A program made the position numbers and the translations under genes. Positions 1 to 11,945 of a stretch of DNA of 64,000 nt are shown here, piece after piece. The number at the start of each line of letters is the position of its first letter. Positions within the stretch are counted from its first letter, which is position 1. This stretch comes from Zantedeschia hybrid cultivar (Eukaryota; Streptophyta; Magnoliopsida; Alismatales; Araceae). Under the pieces are notes generated by a model. The model saw only the letters and a list, made by a program, of their open reading frames with translations. It was not told where the DNA came from and did not search any database. The stretch covers positions 59,278,650 to 59,342,649 of the forward strand of contig JARZZO010000002.1 of the NCBI GenBank assembly GCA_030544215.1. The letters run 5' to 3'.

Positions 1-665
1 AAAAGAAAACATATAACTCAACAAAAGAATCAACCATGAACCTGGCTTTATAGAGAACATAATATCCTCACAGACTCCAAGCATAAACTTTAGCATGACA
101 AAAAAACAACAGAACCTAATAATTCAAGGCAAGTATATTCTCCAAGATTACAAGCTAAGAAGGATAAAACTCAACGAGTCAAGGCAAGTATATTCACCAA
201 GATTGCAAGAACTACCTGAATGGCTGGCCTACTGTTAACCTTTAAAAACAACTGCCTCCAAGATTTTCCAATAATAAGGGGGAAAACTCTCAGACGAAAC
301 ACCAAACTCCTATACACCAGAACAAGTTAGGAAAAATATCAAAATAAAGAATGAGAATCACACCGAGGAATTTACGGCACCAAGCTCATCGCACTGCAAG
401 TTAGTGCAAATCGCAAAACTAATGCACAAGATTTCGTCCCCATCACAGTGCTGGGCGAAGATAAATAGAGCCACTCAATGCAACAGCACAAAAGAACCCA
501 AAATTCACATTCCAAACAACAAGCACACACATTGCAACCAGCACCAAAACACAAAACCCTAAATCACAAAATTTAGCCCACAACAGCAAGGCAACACCAC
601 AAAAGGGGCAAAAGGAAAGAAAAATCCGCTGAGGAAGATAAAGATACAAGGTAAGGATAACTCAC
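1..665 (-). other. probable first intron of a minus-strand gene running off the left edge
   Basis: The stretch is T-rich on the minus strand, as plant introns usually are, and has no convincing coding frame. It begins directly after a good splice donor (GTGAGT on the minus strand at 665-660). The next exon would lie beyond base 1. The short frames at 372-649 are ordinary chance frames. Confidence 0.5.
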
Positions 666-838
666 CAAGACAACACGACAAAACCCTAATTCAGCATGAA
701 AGAACCGGGGCCTGCGGGAAGAAGCAGGGAAGCCAAAAAAGATCGCGATTCCGCCTCCCCAGCAGCGCCCCTCCGCACCATCTTCCCGCCCAACAAGGCC
801 GACGCCAGCCCTCCCCCCTCAAAAAAACCCTAGAACCA
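666..838 (-). other. leader exon with a 31-codon reading frame
   Basis: On the minus strand this exon would start about 30 bases downstream of a TATA box and end at the donor TCTTG|GTGAGT. It carries AAACCCTA-type boxes near 825-833 and 681-688, typical of leaders of plant growth and translation genes. The first ATG (779-781) opens a 31-codon frame that stops at 686-688, before the donor, so it looks like an upstream ORF rather than the main coding start. If so, the main protein starts in a later exon outside the window. The identity of the gene cannot be read from this exon. Confidence 0.5.
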
Positions 839-862
839 AGACCCAAAAATCACCTTTTGGCA

Positions 863-872
863 CAATTTATAG
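863..872 (-). promoter_or_regulatory. TATA box of a minus-strand plant gene
   Basis: The minus strand reads CTATAAATTG, with a CTAGGGTTT motif (plus-strand 825-833) about 30-40 bases downstream, where transcription would begin. The spacing to the leader exon and donor makes this a coherent Pol II promoter. Confidence 0.6.
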
Positions 873-1572
873 GGAGAAAAGGGGGGGAAAGCGAGGCCTT
901 TGGTGAAGAACCATGGCGAATTTTGTGCAGAGATGAAAAAACGAGGGAGAAGAAGAAAGAAACAGGTTAGAGAGAGAAAGAGAGGAATTCCCAAGTTGGG
1001 GAGGGGAGAAGAGAGAGAGAAGAAAATTCCAATCCCAATTGGGGTATCCGGGACTGAGGAGGGGTCACGGCAGACCTTTTTGTAGTTTCCAAGGAAATAC
1101 CAGAAATGCCCCCTAAGGCTCCCCGAAACCACGGAAGTGCACCTGGTCTTCCACCGCCACTGGGGCCATTTGACGAAACCGCCCCGGCCATGTTGTCCCG
1201 CGTCCGCCAAAACCTTTTTGAATCCGGTCGCGCACGTGAGGGCAAAGACCGGCGCGATTAACGATGCAGATTGCTCGCGCCTGCCGCGTGAGAGGCTGTC
1301 CTCGATCTGTGGAGATGTTGATGCATCACAAGCGTGCAGATATTCAAAACTTTAAACATTGTTATTACTGAATAATTAGCTCTATGTCGGAGGGAAAATT
1401 ATCAAATTTGAATAAATTAGTTTTATAATTAATATAAGTCAAGTTAATTTTTTACAATTATCAAATAAAATTAACACATTAATTTCAAAAAAAAATACTT
1501 ATTCAAAAATGACATAATAACTATTAAAATGTTTAGACAAAATATAGTTTTTCCAAAACTTCCAGACAACTC
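873..1572. other. upstream promoter region, GC-rich then AT-rich
   Basis: From 873 to about 1,300 the sequence is purine-rich and then GC-rich, as in the region upstream of an active plant promoter. From 1,360 it becomes AT-rich with no coding signal. The overlapping frames at 830-1,355 on both strands are low-complexity and match no family I know. Confidence 0.35.
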
Positions 1573-1832
1573 AACTCAATGCCTAGGTTTTGAGTTTGAG
1601 TTCGGGCCTCATTAATATGGTATTAGAACGGGTCTTTCCTAATGGATTGTTCTATTTCACCCGATCCGTTCATAGCGTCAATTATATCGTAACCATTCGG
1701 ATTCGGCGTCAGGAGGAGTGTTGAAGTTTAGTCCTATATCAAATTCTCTATGAGCGCCTTCCCTCTATATATGTTGAGGATTCCCATAACTCAATACCTA
1801 GGTTTTGAGTTCGAGTTCGGATCTCATTAACA
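1573..1832 (+). mobile_element. TRIM-like miniature LTR retrotransposon, 5'-truncated
   Basis: Two copies of a sequence containing CCTAGGTTTTGAGTT lie about 215 bases apart (1,573-1,617 and 1,788-1,832). Directly after the first copy is TGGTATTAGAAC (1,618-1,629), close to the initiator-tRNA-Met primer-binding site TGGTATCAGAGC. Directly before the second LTR is a purine tract (AGGAGGAG, 1,711-1,718). The second LTR starts TGTTGAAG and ends CA. LTR, PBS, short non-coding interior, polypurine tract, LTR is the TRIM layout. The 5' LTR keeps only its last ~45 bases. No protein is encoded, so movement would have needed enzymes in trans. Confidence 0.7.
1719..1832 (+). repeat. 3' LTR of the TRIM-like element
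   Basis: This 114-base LTR has TG...CA ends. Its start (TGTTGAAGTTTAGTCC) resembles plant TRIM LTRs, and it contains a TATA-like CTCTATATATG at about 1,763-1,773. Confidence 0.65.
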
Positions 1833-2127
1833 CAAACAAACAGAGAAAAGTGGTTAATTGTGCCAGTGAGGAAGCTATAATGTAGAATCGTAGGTTTTGT
1901 CAAGACTAAACAATTTTGGTTTTGTTTTCTTTTACGTAATAAAAACTCTTCTTACATAATAGAGAAGGAAAAAGACGTACACAAAGGTTATAACTCGTAT
2001 TTATTTCATATTATGTAAAAGAAGTTGTGACAGTATAATTTTTGAGAGAGAAAGAGTTACATTCAAAAAGATAGTTACTGCACCACATAGCATGCAGTCT
2101 AATTTTTCTATTTTTTAAAAAATTTTA

Positions 2128-2299
2128 TGATGGGTCTCATTATACCTGACATGCTCGTACAATCAAGTCTTTGATTAGATGATCTAATTTTTTTTTAAAA
2201 TGAGCCAATGAACAACGACTTTTTTCTTTTTTTAGATTTTTTGACTCGTCTGATCGGAGATCAAGTTCTACAAAGATGTCGAGCATGATGGGGTTTATC
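2128..2299. repeat. MITE-like inverted-repeat unit, copy 1
   Basis: The two ends of this unit are imperfect inverted copies over about 55 bases: the left end contains CCTGACATGCTCGTAC and the right end contains GATGTCGAGCATGATGGGG. It has no coding content. A second, diverged copy follows 92 bases downstream in the same orientation. Confidence 0.5.
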
Positions 2300-2390
2300 G
2301 TAACAAAGTTTCTAAAAATAAATAAAAAATAAAAAAAATTGGCTTGCTACCTTAGAGCGACAAAGTTTTTTTTTTAATTTTTAAAATTTT

Positions 2391-2570
2391 GATAATGGTT
2401 CTTATCATACCCGACATATTCATATAATCACATATTTGATGAGATGATCCCAAAAAATTAAAAAATCAAAATTGAGCCAATGACAATTTTCTATTTTTAA
2501 ATTCTTTTTTTGCTCATCTAATCAGAGATCGACTATATAAGGATGCCGGGCATGATGGGGCCATCATAAA
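2391..2570. repeat. MITE-like inverted-repeat unit, copy 2
   Basis: This is a diverged copy of the unit at 2,128-2,299. It has a left end with CATACCCGACATATTC and a right end with GATGCCGGGCATGATGGGG, and the same GAGCCAATGA core. Confidence 0.5.
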
Positions 2571-2661
2571 AAATGATTTTAAAAAATAAAAAAATGACTT
2601 ACTACTATAGCCATCTGATCTAACACCATCCGATTTGTTAGATGAAAAAGATGATGGCTCG

Positions 2662-3030
2662 TCAAGGAGGCACGAAAAGGACTGGTTTTTGCAGGAAAAA
2701 CGCGCCTTTTTGACACTTCTCATGCCGAGCTTCTCGCTTGCGCCTCTCCTGTGGAGCTCCTTCCTTGCTGACTAGAACGGGCGCACCTGGGGGACGCAGT
2801 AGTGGTGTAGCTGGAGCTGTGGGGCTTGCAATGGCAGAGCAGGCATGGGCATGGCCGAGGAGACTGTGGAGTTCTTCTTCTGTGTCTCTTGCTCCTTCCT
2901 CTGGCCTTGGGTGGTGGTGTGGATGTGGAGCTACAGAGGGACCAAGCAAGGAGCACCAGCGAGTAGGAGACATCACACACAAACCTGAGGAGGGAGTGGA
3001 GGATGCCACTGTAGGACCCGTCAGGGCGTG
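2662..3030. other. GC-rich island with overlapping frames, unrecognised
   Basis: A sharply GC-rich block lies in AT-rich surroundings. It is open on both strands (115 aa on minus from 3,009; 97 aa on plus from 2,738). Both translations are biased in composition (Ser/Pro/His on minus, Gly/Ala/Trp on plus) and show no domain I recognise. It may be a relic exon or part of a GC-rich repeat. Confidence 0.25.
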
Positions 3031-3798
3031 AGGGATATTTCGAACGTGGTGAAGACCGCTTGTTTGCCCGATGAGTGCAGATTGTCTACGACCAGGGTGT
3101 TTGGGTGGGATGAGATTTTAGGAGTTTTTGGTCCCTCCCTCTTCTGTCCTCTTTACTATTCGTCTTGTTCGATTGATACTTGCTGCACAACTAGTCCGTA
3201 TAGACCACGTGACCAACTCAGTTAGTTGAACACATAATTAGTTTCATAATATTTGTTATTAGTTGTGCAACAAGTATTACTCGTCTTATTTTTATAGGGA
3301 TATTTGCAGATACCATCCAAACTCGGCTGCAGTTATTCTATAGACAGTTACCTCCAAGGAAACAACAAGATACACGTGGAGGGCCAAAGATCCTCACCTT
3401 TTTTTTGTATCTATGTACAAAGAAAGAGGAAGATTCTTGCGTATATGTCCTCAGGTTGTTCAACATTTACAGAATCATCTCTAAGTAATTTCATTTCATA
3501 AAGAATCGTTATTACATACTTTTCGATTAAAAAATAAGGGGAATTAGTCCTAAGTAATTTAGAAAAACACAAAATGTAGATTTGGTAAATTTCAAAATCT
3601 AGTATACTTTAATCGTGGGAGATTTTGATGTGTGATTATGAATTGTAAGTATGGTTTAGTTTCTAAATTATAATTTAAATTCTATTAAGATTAAGATTAA
3701 GAATTTTTTGATATCATCTATTATAATCTATGTATGTTAGGATTAACCCTCCTAACTCTAATATTAAAGGGGTTTTAAAATTTTGAAGAGATTATTCC

Positions 3799-3843
3799 TT
3801 TTTTTTTCTTTTTCTTTTTTTTTTGGGGGGGGGGGGGGGGGGG
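3799..3843. repeat. T-rich tract followed by 19 G
   Basis: A pyrimidine run (3,799-3,824) is followed at once by an uninterrupted G19 (3,825-3,843). The length is likely to vary between individuals or to be an assembly-sensitive homopolymer. Confidence 0.9.
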
Positions 3844-4368
3844 TTCAAAAAATAGCCTTAGCTTACGAGTAGTTGTAGATAAATATCAAGATTGGAGACT
3901 TTATTCCTAAATAGCTTGCGATTACAAGCGATTAACGATAAATATCGAGAAATGGAGAGTTTAGTTCCTAAATATGAATTAAAAATCCTTAATATAAAAG
4001 AAATGATGTGTTTAAAAACTTTTGTACTAAGACTAAAGTAGTCCTAGATCACAACTCTTGCACTTGGACGCGGTCTTAAAATCCAATGACACACATCCTG
4101 CAGTAGCAGTGCAATCGCACACGAGACACCATCCAGCAGCAAGCAGTTTGCCGAGCTTGGCCCGCTCTATTGTCATCTACATTATTTTATTTTTTTATTG
4201 TCTTTAAAATCAAATTACAACATGGGAGGGCAATGAATCCGTAAAACATTCCATATATAATTATGGATAGCCGATGTATGATTTGTATTTGCATGTACCT
4301 CCGTTAATTTAAAACAAATTAGCAAATAATCTCTTAAAAAATTCTATATTGACAAATCACCCCCTTGG

Positions 4369-4686
4369 GTGTCATTTGGTGCACTGTAAAACGCCGTAAA
4401 ACATCTTAAACAACTGTAAAACGGTGTTTTCCTTTTGTTTTAAGTACTATAAATCTTTTTACGATACTTCATATGTTTGGTACATACATCGTAAATTACT
4501 ATATTTCAAGATCAATTGACCCCCAAAATCATCTTTTTACTTGACTTTGATCTACAGTCATAGAGCACCGTAAACCAAAACAAATGTTTTTTGAAATCAG
4601 GGAATTTATGTTCATTTTTCGCTAATTTAAAATCAGTAATTTTAAAACCAAGATTTTACAACATTTTACATCACACCGAACGGCAC
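4369..4686. mobile_element. MITE of the GGTGCACTGTAAAAC family
   Basis: The ends are imperfect inverted repeats: the left reads GTCATTTGGTGCACTGTAAA, and the right end read backwards is GTGCCGTTCGGTGTGATGTA. The interior (ATCTTGGTTTTAAAATTACT read backwards) resembles the MITE at 27,147-27,412, so both belong to one family. It has no coding capacity. A clear target-site duplication was not found. Confidence 0.55.
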
Positions 4687-5637
4687 GTAACACCTACCAA
4701 GAAAAATCACATAACTGACCATTTATCAACGTGTTATAATTAAACTTTACAAATACATTTAGCATAAAAAAAATATTTATAAATGCATATTGTTTGAAAG
4801 GTGTTTGTATTTTAATTGATGGTATTATTGGTACTTTTATGTAATAGCCTTCATATATAGTATGTAATATAATAAATATTTTAATTTAAGTAAAATTCAA
4901 AATAAACCCCAAAATTAAGGGGTTATACAATACAAATCATACAGGAGGTTATTCATAAATATGAAATCTTTTAGAGGGTTATTTACAAAAAACCTTACAA
5001 TATTTCATCTTTCATGTTCATCACGAGTCAATTTGATCGCTTGATCAAAGAATTTTTATTAAATACTCAATTAGTTGCAGAAAGAAATGATGTCAAAAAT
5101 AACTTCAATACGAACTACCTGACTGAACAATCAAAACGGCTCCCATTGAATATGGTGAATACGGTGATAGAGGGTATGGTATAATAACATTCTTCTTGGT
5201 TATAAAGAGTATGATATAATAACATTCTTCTTATACACTACTTCAAGTACTTGTTTTTTCTAATCAATAGAAGGGATTTGCAGTTCAAATATACTGCAAT
5301 TCAGTCAATTCACAGCAACCAGTTTATTGAGGTGCAACCAAAGTAACACGTACAAGACATGGTAAGGAATCTGGAGTTGCAAGAGTGCTAAAAAACAATT
5401 GAACAAGAAACAAAACCTTTTATTGTTCTCAGCACTGACAACTAGATTTTCCTTTGTTAACGGATCTGTTTATGAAATTTGAGAAATCCAAAATGAATGT
5501 CACTCCAGCAAAACTGGATGAGCAAGTGCTAAACGTTCAAACTTATCCATGGTGTAGAGAGAAGGAAATGGAAGCTGGAAAACAAACGGCATGTCCAATT
5601 CAGCCATCCGACTTGAACAGGATCCACAACTTCAGCT
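4687..5637. other. AT-rich spacer, nothing recognised
   Basis: I see no coding frame, RNA gene or repeat with clear ends. The plus frame at 5,454-5,699 mostly lies opposite the exon candidate at 5,638-5,751. Confidence 0.4.
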
Positions 5638-5751
5638 TCATGGGCTCCGGGTTTTGGCTCCTAGAAGAGCAGCCAGACCTTGTCTGCTACTGCATCTAAG
5701 CAGGGGGAACCATCTCAACTCATGGATCGTTCCCTTGAAAGAGTTCTCAGG
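5638..5751 (-). CDS. candidate 3'-terminal exon, unrecognised
   Basis: On the minus strand a textbook plant acceptor (TTCTCTTGCAG, ending at 5,752) is followed by a frame of 37 codons beginning Pro-Glu-Asn-Ser-Phe and ending in TGA at 5,640-5,638. The other two minus frames are closed. I do not recognise the peptide. It could be the last exon of a gene whose upstream exons lie to the right, possibly with the TE-filled block A as intron, but that link is untested. It may also be a chance frame after a chance acceptor. Confidence 0.3.
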   Translation of the reverse strand, partial: PENSFKGTIHELRWFPLLRCSSRQGLAALLGAKTRSP

Positions 5752-6804
5752 CTGCAAGAGAACAACAGAAAAAGTTAATTACATGAACAGGAAAGATCAT
5801 AAGATCAAAGCTACAAAGTTGCCATTTGAAAATCAGCAGGAAGTCCCAGCACATTGTACATGGACTATAACCCAAGAGGCGTGTTAATAACTTCAAAAGT
5901 TTTTTGCATATAGACCATTGTTAGAATGAAAATTGCCGATTTAGTGCTCTTGCATTTGAATTTGCACATATATCATAATGAATGCTAATGATATGCAAAA
6001 AGATCACAGAACATTGCTTTTGCAAATATCACACTGGCCTTTCCACGTGGATTTCAAAAAGAAGAGGTCATTCATTGGATGAGAATTTTTTATTTATTAA
6101 TTTGTTTGGGATAGAAAGGTATAATATATTTCTGCACTCACCGAAGAGAATGATTTCTTTGCACATCATTGGCATTCTTAACGATATATGTGCAAACTCA
6201 AACACATGAACAATTGAGCATTAAGTCTGCAACTTTCATTCCAGCAATAGTTTATATGCAAAAATCCCAAACTTAAATGGCAAGAATATGTAACCAGAAG
6301 CAATGAGGTGCAAGAAGAGAAATATCAAAAAGTGACATTTCAGATGTAAGAATGCGGTGCCCCAAAATAATAGCATTCATCAAATGGAACTGAAAATGGA
6401 CTATCCTGCAAGATGGTAACCAGAGCATCAGCAGCTGCGAAAAAACCTAACACTGTCTATTGGCAATGACTTTATGACACTCGTATGTTCAAAAGCTTTA
6501 AGATGCACATGCCATGTCCTAGAGTAAGGGGATATGCATGGGTACTTGCTGCATAACCATTACAAATGAAAGCAGTGGTACAGCCCTCTGAGCCTCTGGG
6601 ATTTCGGTACACATTTTGATGCAATTTGCATCACTAAAAGGCACAACAACAAGCTACGATGCATGTCTAAAGGCTAACAGATAATAAGACCAAAACAAAG
6701 AAAATTGTAATTGGAGTGATCAAAATACTTTTGCAAGACTTAGATCTCTAAAGCTTCGCTTTAATCAAAACAAAACAAAAATTATTTTCCCCCGAAAGTG
6801 GATG
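5752..6804. other. spacer before block A, nothing recognised
   Basis: The sequence is AT-rich with short frames only (for example plus 5,982-6,209). None resembles a known domain. Homology with block B begins at 6,805. Confidence 0.4.
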
Positions 6805-7164
6805 GCACCACAATCCTATAGAATCAAGAAAAGGAGTGTACAATAAATTAACTTCCACAAACCCACCCTACAAACCCAGTAAGACAAGGGGCGTTGTTCC
6901 CCATACAAAAACCCATGATTACATCAAAATGAAAGTTTAGATCCCTCCTCCACAGGATCACACATCCCTAAACATAATTATTTCCAACCCGTACTCCCAA
7001 TCAACCAGGGAGCCAAAACTAAACATAGATCACAATCCCTTGGTCAGCCCACCCCTCAACCCTTCTAGACCCCCTAAGGCAACGGAGTTCCCCCTCATTT
7101 TTCCCTTGGAAATAAATTTCATCACCTTCCCTGAAGATCTTACATTAATTCTCTCGGTCATTCT

Positions 7165-9033
7165 CTAAAAACTTGCATCTGACCGGTTTAAAAAGAAACC
7201 CAAAATACCACTCAAACATTTCATCTCACCAATATAAGTGTCTCTGATGGCCCAATCATGCTTGACTTGACAAATCTCTGCCGCGGACACCTCCCTTGTT
7301 AAAGCTCCTTTTGATTTTAGCAATTTCTCGATTCGGGCAAGTGTTTGAGACAGATCCGAGTCCCTGTCCTCACATCTTCTACGACCATGGAAGTTAGGAA
7401 TATGCAGGAGACTCAGCACTGCTGGCACGTCCAGGAGTCCCAATCAGAATGTCCTCCTTAAGAATCTCCAAATCTGAAGACTGCTTAATAAAGCTGTGCC
7501 CTGGAGGTTTCTCGACCGCACCAATCTGATGCAAGCCCTCCAGCCTAGGCAGCGAAGAAGCAATGATATCCAGTCCTGATGAGGAGGTAGAGAAGGCTGT
7601 CACCAGCATAGATTGCAGAAAGAACCCATTGGCTGCAAGAAGGTCTCCCTTTGCTGGGGGTCAATATCCAAAAGGGCCACACCAGTCAGTCCAGAGGTGA
7701 TTCCAAGCTTCGCTGCCTCATCCCCTAGGGTTACACCCCTAGTTGAAGCAGATGTCCATTCACAATCACATCCGATGGCCACCACTGCAGCGTCAGGCTT
7801 ACGGACCACCATCACCCTCTGCTTAAGATGACCGACTGCTTCTACCCCCAATCCATATCTATAACAACCCCCCCCCCCCCCGAGAGGGAACGGCAACCCA
7901 CCACGATGCTGAAGAAGTCCCCATATGTGTCTAAGTATGCCTGTGCATGGGACATGCTTGACCTGTGCGTGGCCTGCTCTCATTTCAGTAGACACCCACA
8001 CTACCCAATTTGAAGTCAAATTTGAACTTTCAAATGACCGGGCATGTCCTGTCCAGGCGAAGGGACCCACTTCACAGACGCAGCACAATGCAAGGAGTTG
8101 CTTGCAGCCACCAGCTGTATTCTTCCCAGTACAGGCATCCCTAGGGTTTTTAGGCCCCAAGAAGATGGAGCTGCCCCCCAGCCCCCCTGAACCACCATGC
8201 CTAGCCAAGATTTAGAGGACCTCTCACCACCACCATCCACCCCACTACCCTCCGGGATCCAAACCTCAAAGTTAAAAGCCCAAGGGAGGAGACTGATCCT
8301 CATAGGAAGCCAGCTGTCCTCCATGGCAGCAACACACAAACACAAATTTACCTGGTGTCCTCCATCCCCTTCTCATCCACTTTAACTACGAACCCAATGA
8401 CTTAAGCTACCTTCTTCTTCTTCACCACCCCTGCCTTGAAAGAGCAGTGGAATATTCAAATCAACCCAAATTGGATTGCTTTTCAGATGTTCACACCAAC
8501 CCCTGGTCCCCATCTCATTACCTCAAAATCAACTCTATCAACGTCAATGACCACATGTTTTCTAACAAGATCTCTTCCACCATCTTTTGAGTGGGGCATC
8601 CCATGAGCAATTTTCCCATCTCCAAGATGGCACACAGTCCATGTTGTCGTTCCGTCCGAGCAATACCCATCTTCTGTGCAATCGCCTACAACTGCACATC
8701 CAAAGCTGCACTCCTAAACACCAGATGGGAGGAAAGAATCTCCCATCTTTCCCCGTCAATCTCTTCGTTGGGTAAGTTAACACAAACCTCTCTAACAGGT
8801 GCAGATCAATAATCGATCTTTACCCTGGATTTTGCTCCCCGCCAGGCATCCCTTCCCAGAGCGCAGTCACAACTCAAGCAGCATGACCACCCAATGACCA
8901 TAACAGAAGCACCAAAGACAGAGATGCTTCTCCGAGATATCTGATCTACCAGAGCTCCATCTCTCTTTCCCGTCCAGTTCTCTACCATCGTCGTCCCGTT
9001 TGTTTCTGCCCTTCTCAGCTCTCCCACGCACAT
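7165..9033 (-). pseudogene. decayed open-frame region, unrecognised (block A)
   Basis: Several minus-strand frames follow one another here: 8,806-9,033, 8,562-8,783, 8,016-8,345, 7,600-8,208, 7,394-7,609 and 7,165-7,443. They are broken by stops and frameshifts. Block B has the same chain, and its last frame (41,257-41,625) runs 30 codons further before stopping, so some A breaks are secondary. Part of the translation (around VCVNLPNEEIDGERWEILSS) looks like ordinary protein, but I cannot assign a family. A LINE ORF1 relic is one possibility. Confidence 0.35.
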
Positions 9034-9909
9034 CTTTCAGGTACCCAAAACTTTAATATAGCATATAAGAAGACAAAATGAAAACTAAAAACTGTTCACA
9101 GATGAAAATGTCAAATCGCAACCATTATGAATAGTGGGATTGCACCGATAATGGATTCAAAGCAGAAATCTAATGAGATATTATCCAGAAGAGAAAACCA
9201 AGAAATCAGAAACATCACAATAGGGGTGTCAATGGGCCAGACTTGAAGAAGCCTAAGCTCAACCTGGTTTATGAAGCACAGACCGGGCCTGGGGAAAAGG
9301 TAAGTTTTTGCACAATTGACCCAGCCTGGTCTATTCTCCTGAAAGCCCAGTTTAATCCAGCCTGCCTTGGCTTTTAGAGAGGCAAAAACAGTACCCAAAT
9401 ATGGGTTATAGGTTGATAGATCGACATGCGACTGCAATCTGAGGGGCATGACAAGTGTTAAGGTCCACAAGCTGTAGGGAAATCTAGTGAAGGGTTAAAT
9501 GAGAATGGGATAAGGATTAAGTTTAAGGGGGAAAATGCATATAAGCACACAAGATTGGCTGGCAGAGCCAAGTAGCCAACATGGTATGTGAGCCACCCCG
9601 GTCATGTACTTCAACATATCAGTCAATTTCATATCTCAAAGTCTTTTTATTCTAGATTCATCACACACTTCAAGTCTTCAACATAACAAGCCAACCATGT
9701 ACCTTTATTTTTTAAATTATAGATTTTACACCCTTTCATTGTTCATTCTAGTGATTTACATAACTTTTGAAAGATGAGAGATATTTAGTAACATACACGC
9801 TGAACACATGCTGACAGCCTGTCAAGTATTCGAATGGGGCCTCAGATTGGCACTTAAAAGTTTTCTACATTTACTAGATGAATATTAAAGCCTACTCATA
9901 TGTTCATCT

Positions 9910-10005
9910 TCTTGCATCTTTCCCAACGCTTGTAAGTTGTAAACGCCCAATCTATATTCTTGCATCTTTCCCAAAGCTTGTAAGTTGTAGAAGTCCAATG
10001 TATAT
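9910..10005. repeat. 48-bp tandem duplication (block A)
   Basis: Two 48-base units begin CTTGCATCTTTCCCAA at 9,911 and 9,959, with a few substitutions between them. It is also present in block C (55,897-55,992) and is deleted in block B. Confidence 0.85.
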
Positions 10006-10624
10006 GTATATACACCAGATATGTTGCCTAGGAGGAAGATGCATCAAAGCGAAATCTTGAGCACAAACCACACCCAGAAAAGGTAGGATGCATCTCAAAT
10101 TCTGCCAAAGCTAAGAGACACATCAAATGGCTTACATTTAAATCTTTGGCAATCAGATACTCTAGATTAATTTCAAAAACTACTGCTATGCATGAAATCT
10201 AAAGTTGTCCCCAAGTCTAAGCTTTCATCAACTGGAACAGAAAAGGCACTGGAAAATCTAAATCTGGAGTTTGGATGATTATATTTCCCTACAATTGTAT
10301 CAAACTTTCGAATTTATATAGACACGAAATGAGTTTTTGAGTTGTGCATTGACTTGACAGCTTAGTTGACAGATGTTTGGTTGTTGCCAAAGTGACTCTA
10401 CTCCACAAACCTAGCCCCATGCATGTGTTGACACAGACCTTGTGAATCACATATGCACATTAGTTACTACATGAACAATTATGTCACACAGGTTTATGCC
10501 CCAAAAATGAAGATTTCTTGGAAAATATGACAAGACTCTAGAAAAATTATTGCCTTAAATTAAAAAAATTATAATATTACCACAGGAGTACTACAAACAA
10601 TGCTCAACCATACTACAACCAATG

Positions 10625-11760
10625 TTTTTTTCTTTTTTTGGAAAAGTGACGAAGGTCACAATTTCATTGATTAAGGTAACAAGTACAAGGCAGAAGTCCA
10701 AAAGGAAAAAGCCTCTCATCCCACTAGTGAACTGGATGAAAAGGTACACACTAGAAACTTGAAGGAAAAAACTGTTTTATCAAAGGAATAAAACAGCTAA
10801 GACAACCATAAGAGAACAAGAAACGGAATTAAGAAATCCTCATCTTCCATTGCCTTCCTTTCGTCAACAGATCCTGATTACAGTGTTGGTACAGTCCTGC
10901 AGGTTTTGCCCAGTCAGCAGCAACCTGCAGAGCTTTCCCAGCAAGCCCGCTACCACTTTCAAATTCTCCTCTAAAAATCCTTCCATTCCTCTCGAGCCAG
11001 ACTGACCAAAGCAGAGCAGGGCACAGTAGAGACCATAAGCACCTTAGAGCTGGAAAAGGACACGTATGATTCCACCATCTGATATGCTCCATAACAGAAG
11101 AGTGAAGCCTCCACCTAATACCAAGAAGCCTACACAGGATTTCCCATTGCGCAATACTGATACCACAACCCAAAAACAGGTGATTCTGGTCCTCTTCAAC
11201 AGAAGCGCAAAACATGCATTTAGAGCAGGATCTGGTGAAGATTCTACTAATCCTTTTAGCCGTTGGCAACCTGTTCCAGGTTATCTTCCAGAAAAACAAT
11301 CTGATTTTGCTTGGTAAATCATGAGACCAAACAATATCACTCCACCACACTTTGCATCCTCCATCACTAAGAATCTTCACAAGGGAATTAACAGAAAATT
11401 CTCCATTCGAGTTCCATCTCCAAGCCCTTTTATCCTGTCGGTCTGAGGTTAAGTGCAGCTGATTAAAACTATTGAGCACAGTGATAAGCTCCTCAAATTG
11501 CAATTCAGTGGGATTTCTTCTGAGCAGTAATTCCAATCGTCCTCTGCTAATATAAGAGCATACATAGGTACTGTCTCTTCAGAATTCCTGACAACTGAAA
11601 ACAGGTTACTGAACTGATTTGCCAAAATGAGATCGGACCACCATTTATCCTTCCAAAACATAATATGTTGACCATTCCCTAAACACATAGTGTAAGAAAC
11701 TGAAACTATATCAGCAGTTCTCACAATCTATTTCCAGATAGGTGACACAAAGATTGGGAA
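10625..11760 (-). pseudogene. LINE-3: 5'-truncated L1 ORF2 C-terminus with zf-RVT (block A)
   Basis: The minus-strand element ends at the T-run 10,625-10,639 (its poly-A read backwards), preceded by a tail with ACCTTCGTCAC. The 235-aa frame 10,829-11,536 includes the post-RT region and the zf-RVT zinc-binding domain: SKIRLFFWKITWNRLPTAKR, then CSKCMFC...DQNHLFLGC. The upstream frame 11,449-11,724 contains GNGQHIMFWKDKWWSD, a motif typical of the L1 RT C-terminal extension, and is joined to the first by a frameshift. RT catalytic motifs and endonuclease are missing, so this is a dead, 5'-truncated insertion. The same copy is at 44,190 and 56,614. Confidence 0.8.
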
Positions 11761-11879
11761 AAAATTTGCCATAGGGAAAACATCTGGCCTTTTGATTACT
11801 TGTCAACTTATCCAACCATGGTTTGTTTCAAATGAGGGATGGATACACGAGGGAAAACAAGCAAGAGTTGAGTTACACT

Positions 11880-11945
11880 GACCCTGTGACTGGACCAAAA
11901 CGACCCTGTGACTGGACCAAAACGACCCTGTGACTGGACCAAAAC
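11880..11945. repeat. 22-bp minisatellite, three units (block A)
   Basis: Three perfect 22-base units, each containing GACCCTGTGACTGGACC, run at 11,880, 11,902 and 11,924. The same three units are in block B, and block C has lost them in a ~400-bp deletion. Confidence 0.95.

Noticed and set aside
9111..9470. 119-127-aa minus frame repeated in all three blocks (also 43,225-43,608 and 55,073-55,456)
   Set aside because: Conservation follows only from the duplication. The translation fits no family, and the plus strand contains GGGGTGTCAATGGGCCAGAC, a word common in dispersed plant repeats.
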